This document shows, in pieces, positions 25,068 through 33,077 of a stretch of DNA of 34,436 nucleotides. The first letter of the stretch is position 1; the number at the start of each line of letters is the position of its first letter. The position numbers and the translations under genes are program-made. The stretch is from Thermodesulfobacteriota bacterium (GTDB lineage: Bacteria; Desulfobacterota; WTBG01; CAIYCZ01; CAIRTM01). A model generated the notes under the pieces. That model was not told the origin of the DNA and made no database searches. It saw only the letters and a program-made list of their open reading frames with translations. The DNA lies in NCBI GenBank assembly GCA_028278025.1, contig JANQFE010000089.1, forward strand, positions 1-34,436, in the 5' to 3' direction.

Positions 25068-25727
25068 ATGAAAGCTGGGGTAGTCCTATCAGGTTGCGGA
25101 TATATGGACGGTAGTGAAATTCACGAGGCCGTCTTCACTCTGCTTCATCTGGATCTGGCAGGGGTGGAAGTTCAATGCATGTCGCCGGAAGGCAATCAAC
25201 TGCATGTTGTTAATCATATTTCTAATGAAATCTGCAAAGATGCAAGCAGGGATATGCTGCTTGAATCTGCCAGAATTGCCCGTGGCAATATTGTAAATAT
25301 CAGTTCAATAAATGTAGCTGATATTGATGTTCTTGTTTTTCCCGGTGGTTTTGGTGCTGCAAAAAATCTTTGCACATTTGCCACTGATGGCGCCACCTGT
25401 CGGGTAAATAAGCAGGTCGAGGAAATAATTAATAAAATGCTGGATGCCCATAAACCTATTGGTGCTTTGTGTATTGCTCCGGCACTTTTAGCACGGGTTA
25501 CCGGCAAAACAGGCTTACAGATTAAGGTAACTATTGGTAATGACCGCGAGGTAGCCGAGGCAATCCATGCTATGGGGGCACTTCATGTTGATTGCCCGGT
25601 AAGTGAAGCTATAATTGACGAAACGCATAAAATTGTTACTTCACCGGCCTATATGCTGGCACAAAGCATAAAGGATGTATCAGAAAGCGCCCATGCTCTT
25701 GTGAAAGGACTTATGACTCTTGTTTAA
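25068..25727 (+). CDS. elbB: ElbB-type isoprenoid biosynthesis glyoxalase (DJ-1/PfpI superfamily)
   Basis: 219 residues. The N-terminus KAGVVLSGCGYMDGSEIHEAV and the core DVLVFPGGFGAAKNL, KPIGALCIAPALLARV and CPVSEAIIDETHKIVTSPAYM are diagnostic of ElbB/ElbA (YhbL), a class I glutamine-amidotransferase-like protein. The nucleophile-elbow cysteine sits in GALCIAP. E. coli ElbB has weak glyoxalase activity and was linked to isoprenoid yield; its true role is not clear (family knowledge). AAAGGAG precedes the ATG. Its last 8 nt overlap the start of the exporter adaptor, so it heads the exporter operon. Confidence 0.93.
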   Translation: MKAGVVLSGCGYMDGSEIHEAVFTLLHLDLAGVEVQCMSPEGNQLHVVNHISNEICKDASRDMLLESARIARGNIVNISSINVADIDVLVFPGGFGAAKNLCTFATDGATCRVNKQVEEIINKMLDAHKPIGALCIAPALLARVTGKTGLQIKVTIGNDREVAEAIHAMGALHVDCPVSEAIIDETHKIVTSPAYMLAQSIKDVSESAHALVKGLMTLV

Positions 25728-26682
25728 TACAAAAAAAGCACTGCTGGTTTTATGTATTGTTCTGTGCGGCTGTAATCAAAACAGTTCCTCCATTGTGGAA
25801 TCAACCGGCAGTATAGAAGCAACCCAAATTGACATACGCTCTGAAGTGGGTGGTCGGATTCTGAAACTACACTTTGATGAAGGTGACCGCATTAAGCCTG
25901 AAGATGTGCTAGCTGAAATAGACCATGAGAAGCTGGACTATGAGCTAAAAAACGCCCAGGCTCGGGTAAAAGAGCTGGGAGCACGCCTTTTACTGCTGCA
26001 GAGAGGCTTCAGGGATGCAGAGGTCCGCAAGGCTAAAGAGGCTCTGCTTGAAGCAGAAGTACAACTTCAGGATGCCCGGCGTGAATATAAAAGAATCCAA
26101 AAACTTTTTGACGGCGGGGTAGCATCTGATCATGAAAAAGACAGAGCCGAAACAGCTTTCAAAGCAGCTTTGAAACAATATGAACGGGCAAAGCAGGATT
26201 ATGAAATTTTTCATGAAGGCTTCCGTTCTGAAGAAATTACTGCTGCCCAGGCTGCCAAAGAAAGCGCCGAGGCATATGTTGCCCTTGCTGAAAGAAGGAT
26301 CCGGGATGCAACCATAGTCAGCCCTGCAAAAGGCATAGTTAGTGAGCGTTATGTTGAGCAGGGTGAGATCATATCGCCGGGAAGCCTGCTTTTTTCCATT
26401 ATAGATTTACAGGATATATGGATCATGGCCTATGTCTCTGAAAAAAATCTCGGCAAGGTTCGCCTGGGACAAAACGGCTATGTGTTTATAGACTCGTTTC
26501 CTGAAAAAAAGTTCCCCGGCAAAGTAACCCATATTTCACCGGAAGCTGAGTTTACTCCTAAAAACATCCAGACCAAAGAAGAAAGAGTTAAACTGGTATA
26601 TGGCGTAAAGGTCCAAGTGCAAAATGATGAAGAGCTTCTCAAGCCCGGTATGCCTGCTGACGTTATTATTGAAATGAATTAA
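25720..26682 (+). CDS. HlyD/YbhG-type membrane fusion lipoprotein of an ABC exporter
   Basis: 320 residues from a TTG at 25720 that overlaps the end of elbB by 8 nt; AAAGGA lies about 11 nt upstream. Signal peptide ends in a lipobox (LCGC, Cys18). Barrel-sandwich halves (IDIRSEVGGRILKLHFDEGD and VSPAKGIVSERYVEQGE) flank a long alpha hairpin (about residues 65-185) with the repeated ARVKEL / EAEVQLQDARREYKRIQ pattern of YbhG. Adaptor of the following ABC genes, forming a YbhGFSR-like drug efflux system (family knowledge). Adding an outer-membrane channel from elsewhere would complete a tripartite path. Confidence 0.9.
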   Translation: MFNTKKALLVLCIVLCGCNQNSSSIVESTGSIEATQIDIRSEVGGRILKLHFDEGDRIKPEDVLAEIDHEKLDYELKNAQARVKELGARLLLLQRGFRDAEVRKAKEALLEAEVQLQDARREYKRIQKLFDGGVASDHEKDRAETAFKAALKQYERAKQDYEIFHEGFRSEEITAAQAAKESAEAYVALAERRIRDATIVSPAKGIVSERYVEQGEIISPGSLLFSIIDLQDIWIMAYVSEKNLGKVRLGQNGYVFIDSFPEKKFPGKVTHISPEAEFTPKNIQTKEERVKLVYGVKVQVQNDEELLKPGMPADVIIEMN

Positions 26683-26712
26683 TACCTTTCAAGCCTGTTA
26701 CTAAAAAACCAA

Positions 26713-27645
26713 ATGCAACTTGCCATAGAGACAAACAATCTTACAAAAAAATTTGGTCATACTGTTGCCGTCAACAATCTGAACCTTGAGATTGAACAGG
26801 GTGAAATTTTCGGTTTTCTCGGTCCGAACGGAGCCGGCAAAAGCACCACTATTCGTATGCTTTGCGGAATCCTTGAACCAACCAGCGGAAAGGGCACAGT
26901 AGGCGGGTTTGACATAAACAGCGAGTCTGAAAAAGTGAAGGAAATAATCGGCTACATGTCGCAAAACTTCGGGCTCTATCAGGACCTCACCGTTAATGAA
27001 AATCTTAATTTTTATGCCCGTCTCTATATTGCCGACAGGAAGACCTGTAATAAAAAAATAGAAGCAGCTATTGAGTTGCTGGAACTCGGACACTATCGCA
27101 AACACCTGGCAGCTAACCTTTCAGGCGGCTGGCGCCAGCGCCTGGCACTCGCGTGTGCAGTTGTCCACGACCCCCAGATTATTTTTCTTGATGAACCAAC
27201 CGCGGGTATAGATCCTGTTTCACGCCGGGTACTCTGGGACTTTTTGTATGAATTGGCACATGACGGAACAACCCTCTTCGTCACAACCCATTATATGGAA
27301 GAGGCCGAGCGCTGCAACAGGATAGGGTTCATATGGCAGGGAGACCTTGTGGCATGCAGCACACCCATGGGCATCAAAGAAGGCTTTTTAAAGGATCATA
27401 TCATAAGCCTTAAGTGCAGTGATATCAATCAGGCCTACAAGATACTTAAATCAACAGGGCGCGTTAAAGATGTAAACCTCTATGGAGATGCGATTCATAT
27501 TGTCGTTGAAGATGCAGCAGCGATAACCCCTTACCTGCAGCAGCAACTGGCTGCTGCCGATATAGAGGTTGTCGAACTAAAACGGATAAACCCATCCATA
27601 GAGGACGTCTTTGTTGCCCTGTCTAAAGGAAGCGGGGCAGTCTGA
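26713..27645 (+). CDS. ABC exporter ATP-binding protein (YbhF-like, single domain)
   Basis: 310 residues. Walker A GPNGAGKST at 37-45, Q loop MSQNFGLYQ, signature LSGGWRQR at 136-143, Walker B IIFLDEPT at 156-163 and H-loop TTHYME. The C-terminal region (about 230-310) is the extra domain usual in drug-exporter ATPases of the ABC-2 type. E. coli YbhF carries two such cassettes in one chain; here there is only one, so a homodimer is expected. The start is 30 nt after the adaptor stop, with no strong ribosome-binding site. The next gene begins 2 nt after its stop. Confidence 0.94.
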   Translation: MQLAIETNNLTKKFGHTVAVNNLNLEIEQGEIFGFLGPNGAGKSTTIRMLCGILEPTSGKGTVGGFDINSESEKVKEIIGYMSQNFGLYQDLTVNENLNFYARLYIADRKTCNKKIEAAIELLELGHYRKHLAANLSGGWRQRLALACAVVHDPQIIFLDEPTAGIDPVSRRVLWDFLYELAHDGTTLFVTTHYMEEAERCNRIGFIWQGDLVACSTPMGIKEGFLKDHIISLKCSDINQAYKILKSTGRVKDVNLYGDAIHIVVEDAAAITPYLQQQLAAADIEVVELKRINPSIEDVFVALSKGSGAV

Positions 27646-27647
27646 AC

Positions 27648-28781
27648 ATGGCAAGAAGAATCCGGGCCCTTATTCATAAAGAGTTCCTTCAGATACTGCG
27701 TGATCCTATTGCAGCTGCCCTGCTGATTGCCCTGCCTGTTTTTATACTCTTTATTTTCGGTTATGCCATAAACCTTGATGTACGCAACATTACGCTGGCA
27801 ATCTATAATCTCGATAACACTGAAGCCTCCCGTACCTTAACCGACCGCTTCATCACCTCGGGATATTTTACTCTCACGCAAAACATCGTTTCAGAGCACG
27901 AAATTGCGCCCATGCTGGATCACGGCAAAATCAAGGTTATAATCAAAATTCCCAAAGATTTCCAAAAGGATATTGCCAGTGGCAAAAGCACTCCCGTGCA
28001 GGCCCTTATCGACGGTACTGACAGCAACACCGCTAATATTGTCATGAGCTACATACGGGCCATCCTGCAGACAGAATCAATGCATGTAATTTTCAGTCTT
28101 TTTAATTCAAACGGTCAGATCAATACTGCTGAGATGCCTTCCCTGGATGTGCGACCCAACATCTGGTACAACCCCGAGCTTTCAAGCACTAATTTTCTGG
28201 TGCCCGGCATTATCGGCATAATTATAATGGTAATCGGTGCCATTCGTATGTCCGTTTCACTGGTTAAGGAACGCGAAAAGGGCACCATTGAAAGCCTGAT
28301 GGTTTCACCGCTCAGGCCTGCCGAGCTTATCATCGGTAAAATAACTCCGTATATCGTGATTGTTTTTTTTGACCTTATCCTGATTGTTATTGCAGGCAAG
28401 TATGCTTTCGGAGTACCCTTCCGGGGGAACCCTTTGCTTTTTCTGGTGCTGTCATTTGTTTTTCTCAGTTCCGCACTCGGTTCAGGCCTTTTTATTTCAG
28501 CCGTCTCAAAAAACTCGCAGGTTGCCTGGCTGCTGGGTTTTTTTTCAACGGTGCTGCCCTCGATCATGCTCTCAGGATTCATCTTCCCCATTGAAAGTAT
28601 GCCGCTGCCGATACAGGTTGTAACCTACCTGTTTCCGGTCAGGTATTTTCTTACAATCCTGCGCGGCATCATTCTGAAAGGGGTCGGTCTTGCTGTTTTG
28701 TATCCCCAGGCTATTATACTGGTATGTTTTGCAGTAGTAATACTGGCCGTCAGCACCCTGCAGTTTAAAAAAAGGTTTTAA
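27648..28781 (+). CDS. ABC-2 type exporter permease (YbhS-like)
   Basis: 377 residues, ABC2_membrane_3 topology: one N-terminal helix (IAAALLIALPVFILFIFGYAI), a large extracytoplasmic domain (about 45-185) and five C-terminal helices. The cytoplasmic loop VKEREKGTIESLMVSPLRPAELIIGK is the family signature. The extracytoplasmic domain ends WYNPELSSTNFLVPG. It pairs with the next gene as a heterodimeric membrane core. Stop and start codons are within 2-3 nt of both neighbours. Confidence 0.93.
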   Translation: MARRIRALIHKEFLQILRDPIAAALLIALPVFILFIFGYAINLDVRNITLAIYNLDNTEASRTLTDRFITSGYFTLTQNIVSEHEIAPMLDHGKIKVIIKIPKDFQKDIASGKSTPVQALIDGTDSNTANIVMSYIRAILQTESMHVIFSLFNSNGQINTAEMPSLDVRPNIWYNPELSSTNFLVPGIIGIIIMVIGAIRMSVSLVKEREKGTIESLMVSPLRPAELIIGKITPYIVIVFFDLILIVIAGKYAFGVPFRGNPLLFLVLSFVFLSSALGSGLFISAVSKNSQVAWLLGFFSTVLPSIMLSGFIFPIESMPLPIQVVTYLFPVRYFLTILRGIILKGVGLAVLYPQAIILVCFAVVILAVSTLQFKKRF

Positions 28782-28783
28782 CA

Positions 28784-29950
28784 ATGAAGCTCTCAAGAAT
28801 TACATCAATAACCATAAAAGAACTTCATCAGCTCAAAAGAGACAAAAAAATGTATCCCCTGCTGTTTCTGGTTCCCATAATTCAGCTGACAATATTTGGA
28901 TATGCGGCCACATTTGAAATCATAAATATTCCTACGGGAGTCCTTGACCAGGACGACACCTATTTAAGCCGACAATATGTTGAATCTTTTGCCCATAATG
29001 GATACTTTGATATCCGCTATTATGCTGACAGCCGCACAGAGCTGTGTCGCTGGCTTGACCAGGGTAAAATCAAGGTTGGTCTGGATATCCCCCTTGATTT
29101 TCAGAAAAACATAAAAAACGGTCACCAGGCCCAGGTACAGGTTTTTATTGACGGTACAGAATCAAACGGTTCCACAATTGCACTCAGCTACATTAACGTC
29201 ATTTCTCAACGGTTTTCATCCAGGCTTATCCTGAATCACATTGATACAGCGGCATTCAATGCCCACGATTTTATGGGCACGTGGCGCAGTGATATCGGCA
29301 AGGCATCCATCATAGATGACGAAATTCGCATCTGGTACAATCCGGCACTTCTCAGTAACAATTTTTTTGTACCCGGCGTCATCTGTATGATTCTGCTCAT
29401 TATAACTACAAACCTGACTGCAATCAGTCTCGTTAAAGAACGTGAAATCGGTACGCTCGAACAACTCCTGGTAACACCTGCAACCCGCAGCGAACTGCTC
29501 CTCGGGAAACTTTCGCCTTTTATCCTTATCGGCCTTTTTGATGTAGCCCTGATTGTAACGGCGGCAGTCCTGATTTTTGACGTACCCATTAAAGGCAGCA
29601 TTCCCCTGCTGTTTTTCTTCTCTTTTATCTATCTTTTCAGTACCCTGGGACTCGGTCTTTTTATTGCAACCATTGCCCGCACTCAGGAGCAGTCCCTGGT
29701 GGTAACGTTCTTTTTTATCATCACCATGATCATTCTTTCGGGTGTTATCTTTCCTATAGAGAACATGCCCAAAATAATCCAGCTCTCTACGTATTTGATG
29801 CCGATTCGTTACTTCGTCATTATTGTAAGAGGCATTTTTTTGAAGGGTGTCGGTATCGGTGTTTTATGGACCCATGGATTAAATCTTTTAATCCTGAGCC
29901 TTGCCATCCTGGGGGTAAGTCTGTTGCGTTTTAAGAAAAAAGTATCCTAA
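28784..29950 (+). CDS. ABC-2 type exporter permease (YbhR-like)
   Basis: 388 residues and a paralogue of the preceding gene: same plan of one helix (YPLLFLVPIIQLTIFGYAA), extracytoplasmic domain ending WYNPALLSNNFFVPG, and five helices. The loop VKEREIGTLEQLLVTPATRSELLLGK is the signature. It closes the elbB-ybhG-F-S-R-like operon. No intrinsic terminator with a T-tract follows. Confidence 0.93.
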   Translation: MKLSRITSITIKELHQLKRDKKMYPLLFLVPIIQLTIFGYAATFEIINIPTGVLDQDDTYLSRQYVESFAHNGYFDIRYYADSRTELCRWLDQGKIKVGLDIPLDFQKNIKNGHQAQVQVFIDGTESNGSTIALSYINVISQRFSSRLILNHIDTAAFNAHDFMGTWRSDIGKASIIDDEIRIWYNPALLSNNFFVPGVICMILLIITTNLTAISLVKEREIGTLEQLLVTPATRSELLLGKLSPFILIGLFDVALIVTAAVLIFDVPIKGSIPLLFFFSFIYLFSTLGLGLFIATIARTQEQSLVVTFFFIITMIILSGVIFPIENMPKIIQLSTYLMPIRYFVIIVRGIFLKGVGIGVLWTHGLNLLILSLAILGVSLLRFKKKVS

Positions 29951-30287
29951 AAACATAATTATTTGAAAAAACATTATATTATCACTCATGTGCATGCATG
30001 TGCACACCAAAATTGTCAACCATTTTATGGCTAGAATTAACCATAAAAACGTAAAAAAAAACTAGCATTGGCTGAAATGAACCACCAAATTATTTGCCCA
30101 AAATAATATATTTTTTTTTACATGTTATGAGTATTTTTTTTGGCATTAACTATTTGTTTTTACATTTTTTTTTTATCACTCCGCGGCACCGCCCCTAATC
30201 ACCCCATGATGGTATGTTCCTTGCAGTTTTGGGTTTAAGATAAAAATAGAAAATTTTCTAAAAGAATACAACCCAGAGGAGGTTACC
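29951..30287. other. AT-rich 337-nt region before the FabH-like gene
   Basis: No gene. It contains CATGTGCA twice in direct order (within 29989-30006), an 8-bp inverted repeat TTTTATGG (30023-30030) / CCATAAAA (30041-30048) with a 10-nt loop, long T runs at 30100-30175 and a sigma-54-type promoter at 30210-30225. The repeats upstream of that promoter could be activator sites (inference). Confidence 0.5.
30210..30225 (+). promoter_or_regulatory. sigma-54-type promoter of the FabH-like gene
   Basis: TGGTATGTTCCTTGCA has the invariant -24 GG and -12 GC separated by exactly 10 nt, with TTGCA at -12 matching consensus fully. It ends about 60 nt before the ATG at 30288, leaving room for a short leader. 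No sigma-54 activator gene is in the window. Confidence 0.6.
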
Positions 30288-31319
30288 ATGATAATAAAAG
30301 GTTTAGGATGCAGTATGCCGGAACGTGTCGTACAAAACGATGAGCTGCTCCATGAGTTCATGGAGATGAGCGATCCCTACTTTCATAACGGAGACAAAGA
30401 ACAGGTCATGTTAAAAATCAAGGCCTTGTTCAGAATTTCCGGGACTAAGGAACGGCGTTTGCGTGAAAAAGGCGAGCGCGCCTATGATTATACCAAAAAG
30501 GCAGTCAACACAGCCCTGGAGCGGGCATCTCTGAAGCCGACTGATATCGACCTGCTTCTCTATGTCGGCGTTGGCCGCGGATGGATTGAGCCGGGCATGG
30601 CTCCCTACTTCCTCGAGGAATTCGGCATGACTAAGGCTACCGGGTTTGATCTTCTTGATGCCTGTTTGAGTTGGATGCGGGCCCTGCATATCTCACACAA
30701 CTTTCTTAAAAACGGTGTATATAAAAATATTATGATATTGAATTCAGAGTTTAATCAGGAATACAAGGGCCCTTTTAAGAGCCCCGAGGTTGTTCCTTAC
30801 CGCTTTGCTCAGCTGACCATTGGTGAATCTTCTACCGCAACAATATTATCATCTTCGACTAACGGGCATGCTGAGCCCTATTTTGAATTCGTTACTGATG
30901 CAACCCGGCATGATCTGTGCAAAATCCCGCTGCCTAATATTGCCTCATATAACAACTCAGAAAAGTGCCCAGAGCTTGATCCGCTTGTGTTTTTTGCTTA
31001 CAGTGCCGATCTGTTTAATGCTGCAAATGAGATGATTCCCGAACTTTATCTCAATTCTGATGTGCTGCCAAAACTCCCTTGCGATATTGCTTTTGCACAT
31101 TCTGCCTCTAAATCAATTATTGATAACCTGGCCCGCCGCCTGAATTTAGAAGACCAGATTGTCAACCTGTATCCCAAGTTCGGTAACACCGTTTCGGCCT
31201 CTATCCCTACGGCAATGTGGGACTCAATTGAGAACGGCCGGCTGAAACGCGGCATGGACATGAAGTTATTCATGGGCAGCGCCGGCTTTTCGGCAGGCAT
31301 CTGTCATATGCAGTACTAA
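30288..31319 (+). CDS. FabH-like 3-oxoacyl-ACP synthase III family enzyme
   Basis: 343 residues with thiolase-fold motifs: active-site Cys126 in FDLLDACLSWMRAL, His271 in DIAFAHSASKS and Asn300 in YPKFGNTVSASIPTAM. The triad of a KASIII-type condensing enzyme is thus complete. Strong ribosome-binding site GAGGAGG. It differs from housekeeping FabH in a long charged insert near residues 28-60 (YFHNGDKEQVMLKIKALFRI) and in lacking recognisable fatty-acid synthesis genes around it. Relatives make beta-keto acyl products, hydrocarbons or signalling lipids; the substrate here is unknown. A sigma-54-type promoter lies upstream, a hairpin terminator downstream, then a radical SAM gene. Confidence 0.85.
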   Translation: MIIKGLGCSMPERVVQNDELLHEFMEMSDPYFHNGDKEQVMLKIKALFRISGTKERRLREKGERAYDYTKKAVNTALERASLKPTDIDLLLYVGVGRGWIEPGMAPYFLEEFGMTKATGFDLLDACLSWMRALHISHNFLKNGVYKNIMILNSEFNQEYKGPFKSPEVVPYRFAQLTIGESSTATILSSSTNGHAEPYFEFVTDATRHDLCKIPLPNIASYNNSEKCPELDPLVFFAYSADLFNAANEMIPELYLNSDVLPKLPCDIAFAHSASKSIIDNLARRLNLEDQIVNLYPKFGNTVSASIPTAMWDSIENGRLKRGMDMKLFMGSAGFSAGICHMQY

Positions 31320-31346
31320 ACAAACGCTATCCGTAATGCAATTAAT

Positions 31347-31375
31347 AATGCCCCTCTGTGTCCCAGAGGGGCATT
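31347..31375 (+). terminator. Hairpin terminator after the FabH-like gene
   Basis: AATGCCCCTCTG (31347-31358) pairs perfectly over 12 bp with CAGAGGGGCATT (31364-31375), loop TGTCC. The following T-tract is interrupted, so readthrough into the radical SAM gene 47 nt away is possible. Confidence 0.75.
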
Positions 31376-31421
31376 TGTATTTCTGGAATCTTTTTTACAC
31401 AACACACAAACGACCTGAAAC

Positions 31422-32720
31422 ATGCCTACAGCCCCCAAAATGCTTTTTGCCGATGATAAGGGAACCATCTATGACCACCCGTACTTTGAAATGGCAGGTG
31501 CCAGTGGACAGGTGACAGTGCGGCCGGACCTCAACGATTTGGTGCCGCTGCCTGAGATGAGCAAACTGTATTTCCATCCACACTGCACCCCTTACGGTTA
31601 TGACCCCGAACAAGAGCGTCTTGTGCCTGTTACAGAAACACGAATCGGCAGAAAAAAAATCAAGTGCAATGCGGTTTCAGCTTTTATCCAGCAGGGCTGG
31701 GTCAGACAGCTGCTACCGGCGATGGATTACAGCACAAAAGACTACTGCCTGCCCATGTGGGCGTACAGCTGCGTGGGGTTTGCCGATGAAAAATATTATG
31801 TTCCCTCCTTTGAAATTGATGATAATTTCAGGTGGAATCCTGACTTTTTTGATGACAGGGGCTTACTACCCCAGGTAAAAAAACGCCTCCAGGAGTTCCC
31901 CGGTAATAAACTGCTGAAACATCTTGAGCGATGTGCAGTGCAGTATCACTGTTTTGCCGCAAAAAATTTTTTCTATCGCCGCTGGGAAGCACCTGTCCCT
32001 ACAAGTCCGGCATGCAACTCAGGCTGCCTAGGATGCATATCACTACAGCCTGACAGCAGCTGCATGGCCCCTCAGGAAAGAATCAGCTTTGTGCCTGAAC
32101 TGCATGAAATTACCGGACCATTTATACAACATCTCAATGAAGCTGCGGACCCTATCATCAGCTTCGGACAAGGCTGTGAAGGTGAACCCATTATGCAGTG
32201 GCAGCGCATCAGCGAGGCCATCGCTGCTATCAGGCAGGCAACCAGCCGGGGCACGATAAACCTTAACACAAATGGTAGCGTTCCTGAATGGGTTGCAGTA
32301 ATCTGTAAAAACGGTCTTGACAGCATCCGCATCAGCATTAACAGTGCCAGAAAAAAGTTGTATGAAAGATACTACCGCCCCAGAGGATACTGTTTTGATG
32401 ATGTTAGTGCATCAATCAAAGCAGCCCGTGATCATGGTGTGTTTACCATGATTAACTATCTTATATTTCCGGGTATCACTGATCAGCAGGAAGAAGTTGA
32501 ATCTTTCATGCAGCTTATAGAAACCACTCAGCCTAACCTCATCCATTTTAAAAATCTCAACATCGATCCTGATTTCTACTTGAACGCTATGGGCAGGCCG
32601 ACACAGGCGGGGATTGGCATAAAAAAGGTAAAAGAATTGGTGTCAAAAAAGTTTCCTGAAGTCCAATTTGGCTATTATAACCGCACCAAAGAAGCCTTCT
32701 TTAGAAACAAAAACGGCTAA
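31422..32720 (+). CDS. Radical SAM protein with long N-terminal extension
   Basis: 432 residues. The [4Fe-4S] motif CNSGCLGC (Cys198, Cys202, Cys205; CxxxCxxC) sits unusually far from the N-terminus. It is followed by IISFGQGCEGEPIMQW (GGE-like SAM-binding region, about 245-260), LNTNG (281-285), SIRISINS and YLIFPGITD. The first 190 residues form a separate tryptophan- and cysteine-containing domain (HPHCTPYGYDPEQERLVPVT, Cys171-x5-Cys177) that I do not recognise. There are 13 cysteines in all, so further clusters are possible but not shown. No SPASM domain is evident. No clear ribosome-binding site. Neighbours are a ketosynthase upstream and a 48-residue CxxxCxxC ORF downstream. The reaction is unknown. 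Confidence 0.88.
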   Translation: MPTAPKMLFADDKGTIYDHPYFEMAGASGQVTVRPDLNDLVPLPEMSKLYFHPHCTPYGYDPEQERLVPVTETRIGRKKIKCNAVSAFIQQGWVRQLLPAMDYSTKDYCLPMWAYSCVGFADEKYYVPSFEIDDNFRWNPDFFDDRGLLPQVKKRLQEFPGNKLLKHLERCAVQYHCFAAKNFFYRRWEAPVPTSPACNSGCLGCISLQPDSSCMAPQERISFVPELHEITGPFIQHLNEAADPIISFGQGCEGEPIMQWQRISEAIAAIRQATSRGTINLNTNGSVPEWVAVICKNGLDSIRISINSARKKLYERYYRPRGYCFDDVSASIKAARDHGVFTMINYLIFPGITDQQEEVESFMQLIETTQPNLIHFKNLNIDPDFYLNAMGRPTQAGIGIKKVKELVSKKFPEVQFGYYNRTKEAFFRNKNG

Positions 32721-32738
32721 AAGGGGAAATACACCCAG

Positions 32739-32885
32739 ATGGCCGGGCAATGGGTAAACTTTTATTGGCATACTTTGATGCGCTGTAGCGTAAACTGTGC
32801 GCTTTGTGCAAACAAACTACCTAAGATATTCAATACCGCCAAGGTAAAATCAAAGCAGATTATGGGAACAATGCCCTTTATATAA
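32739..32885 (+). CDS. Possible small ORF with a CxxxCxxC motif, or radical SAM remnant
   Basis: 48 codons, ATG to TAA, starting 18 nt after the radical SAM stop. AAGGGG lies about 12-14 nt upstream, which is rather far. The peptide has WVNFYWHTLMRCSVNCALCA, with Cys16, Cys20 and Cys23 spaced exactly as in a radical SAM cluster, then a basic tail (NKLPKIFNTAKVKSKQ). It could be a genuine small cysteine peptide linked to the radical SAM gene, the N-terminal scrap of a lost radical SAM gene, or chance. No homologue is known to me. Coding status is uncertain. Confidence 0.3.
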   Translation: MAGQWVNFYWHTLMRCSVNCALCANKLPKIFNTAKVKSKQIMGTMPFI

Positions 32886-33010
32886 AGCTGTTTAAAACAC
32901 TTCTCATCCTACCATAAATCGTTAAAAAAACCGTCAAAAATCGTGCATCTGTCAACAAAATATACGGCAATAACTTCCATTGTATGCCCGGCAAATCAGT
33001 CTAAGATATT

Positions 33011-33075
33011 GTAATAACTTCGATATGCTTCCATGGCACTGCATTTGCATATTTGCGTCTAGTGGAGGTTATTAC
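33011..33075 (+). promoter_or_regulatory. Leader hairpin that sequesters the ribosome-binding site of the diguanylate cyclase
   Basis: GTAATAACTTC (33011-33021) pairs with GAGGTTATTAC (33065-33075): 10 Watson-Crick pairs and one G-U. The right arm contains most of the GGAGG Shine-Dalgarno sequence and ends two nt before the ATG at 33078. Inside, ATATGC (33023-33028) pairs with GCATAT (33047-33052). Folded RNA would hide the start site. Confidence 0.6.
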
Positions 33076-33077
33076 TG

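Larger units (their letters stand above)
32721..33077 (+). other. 357-nt region between radical SAM and diguanylate cyclase genes
   Basis: It holds a possible 48-codon ORF (32739-32885) and the leader of the diguanylate cyclase gene with a long hairpin at 33011-33075. CTAAGATATT occurs at 32821-32830 and again at 33001-33010. No GEMM (c-di-GMP) riboswitch core was found. Confidence 0.5.

Noticed and set aside
32821..33010. CTAAGATATT repeated exactly 180 bp apart
   Set aside because: Only 10 AT-rich bases match and flanks diverge; likely chance. Noted in the regional entry only.
32721..33077. Possible c-di-GMP riboswitch before the diguanylate cyclase
   Set aside because: No GEMM-I or GEMM-II core could be found; the structure seen is a long simple hairpin over the ribosome-binding site.
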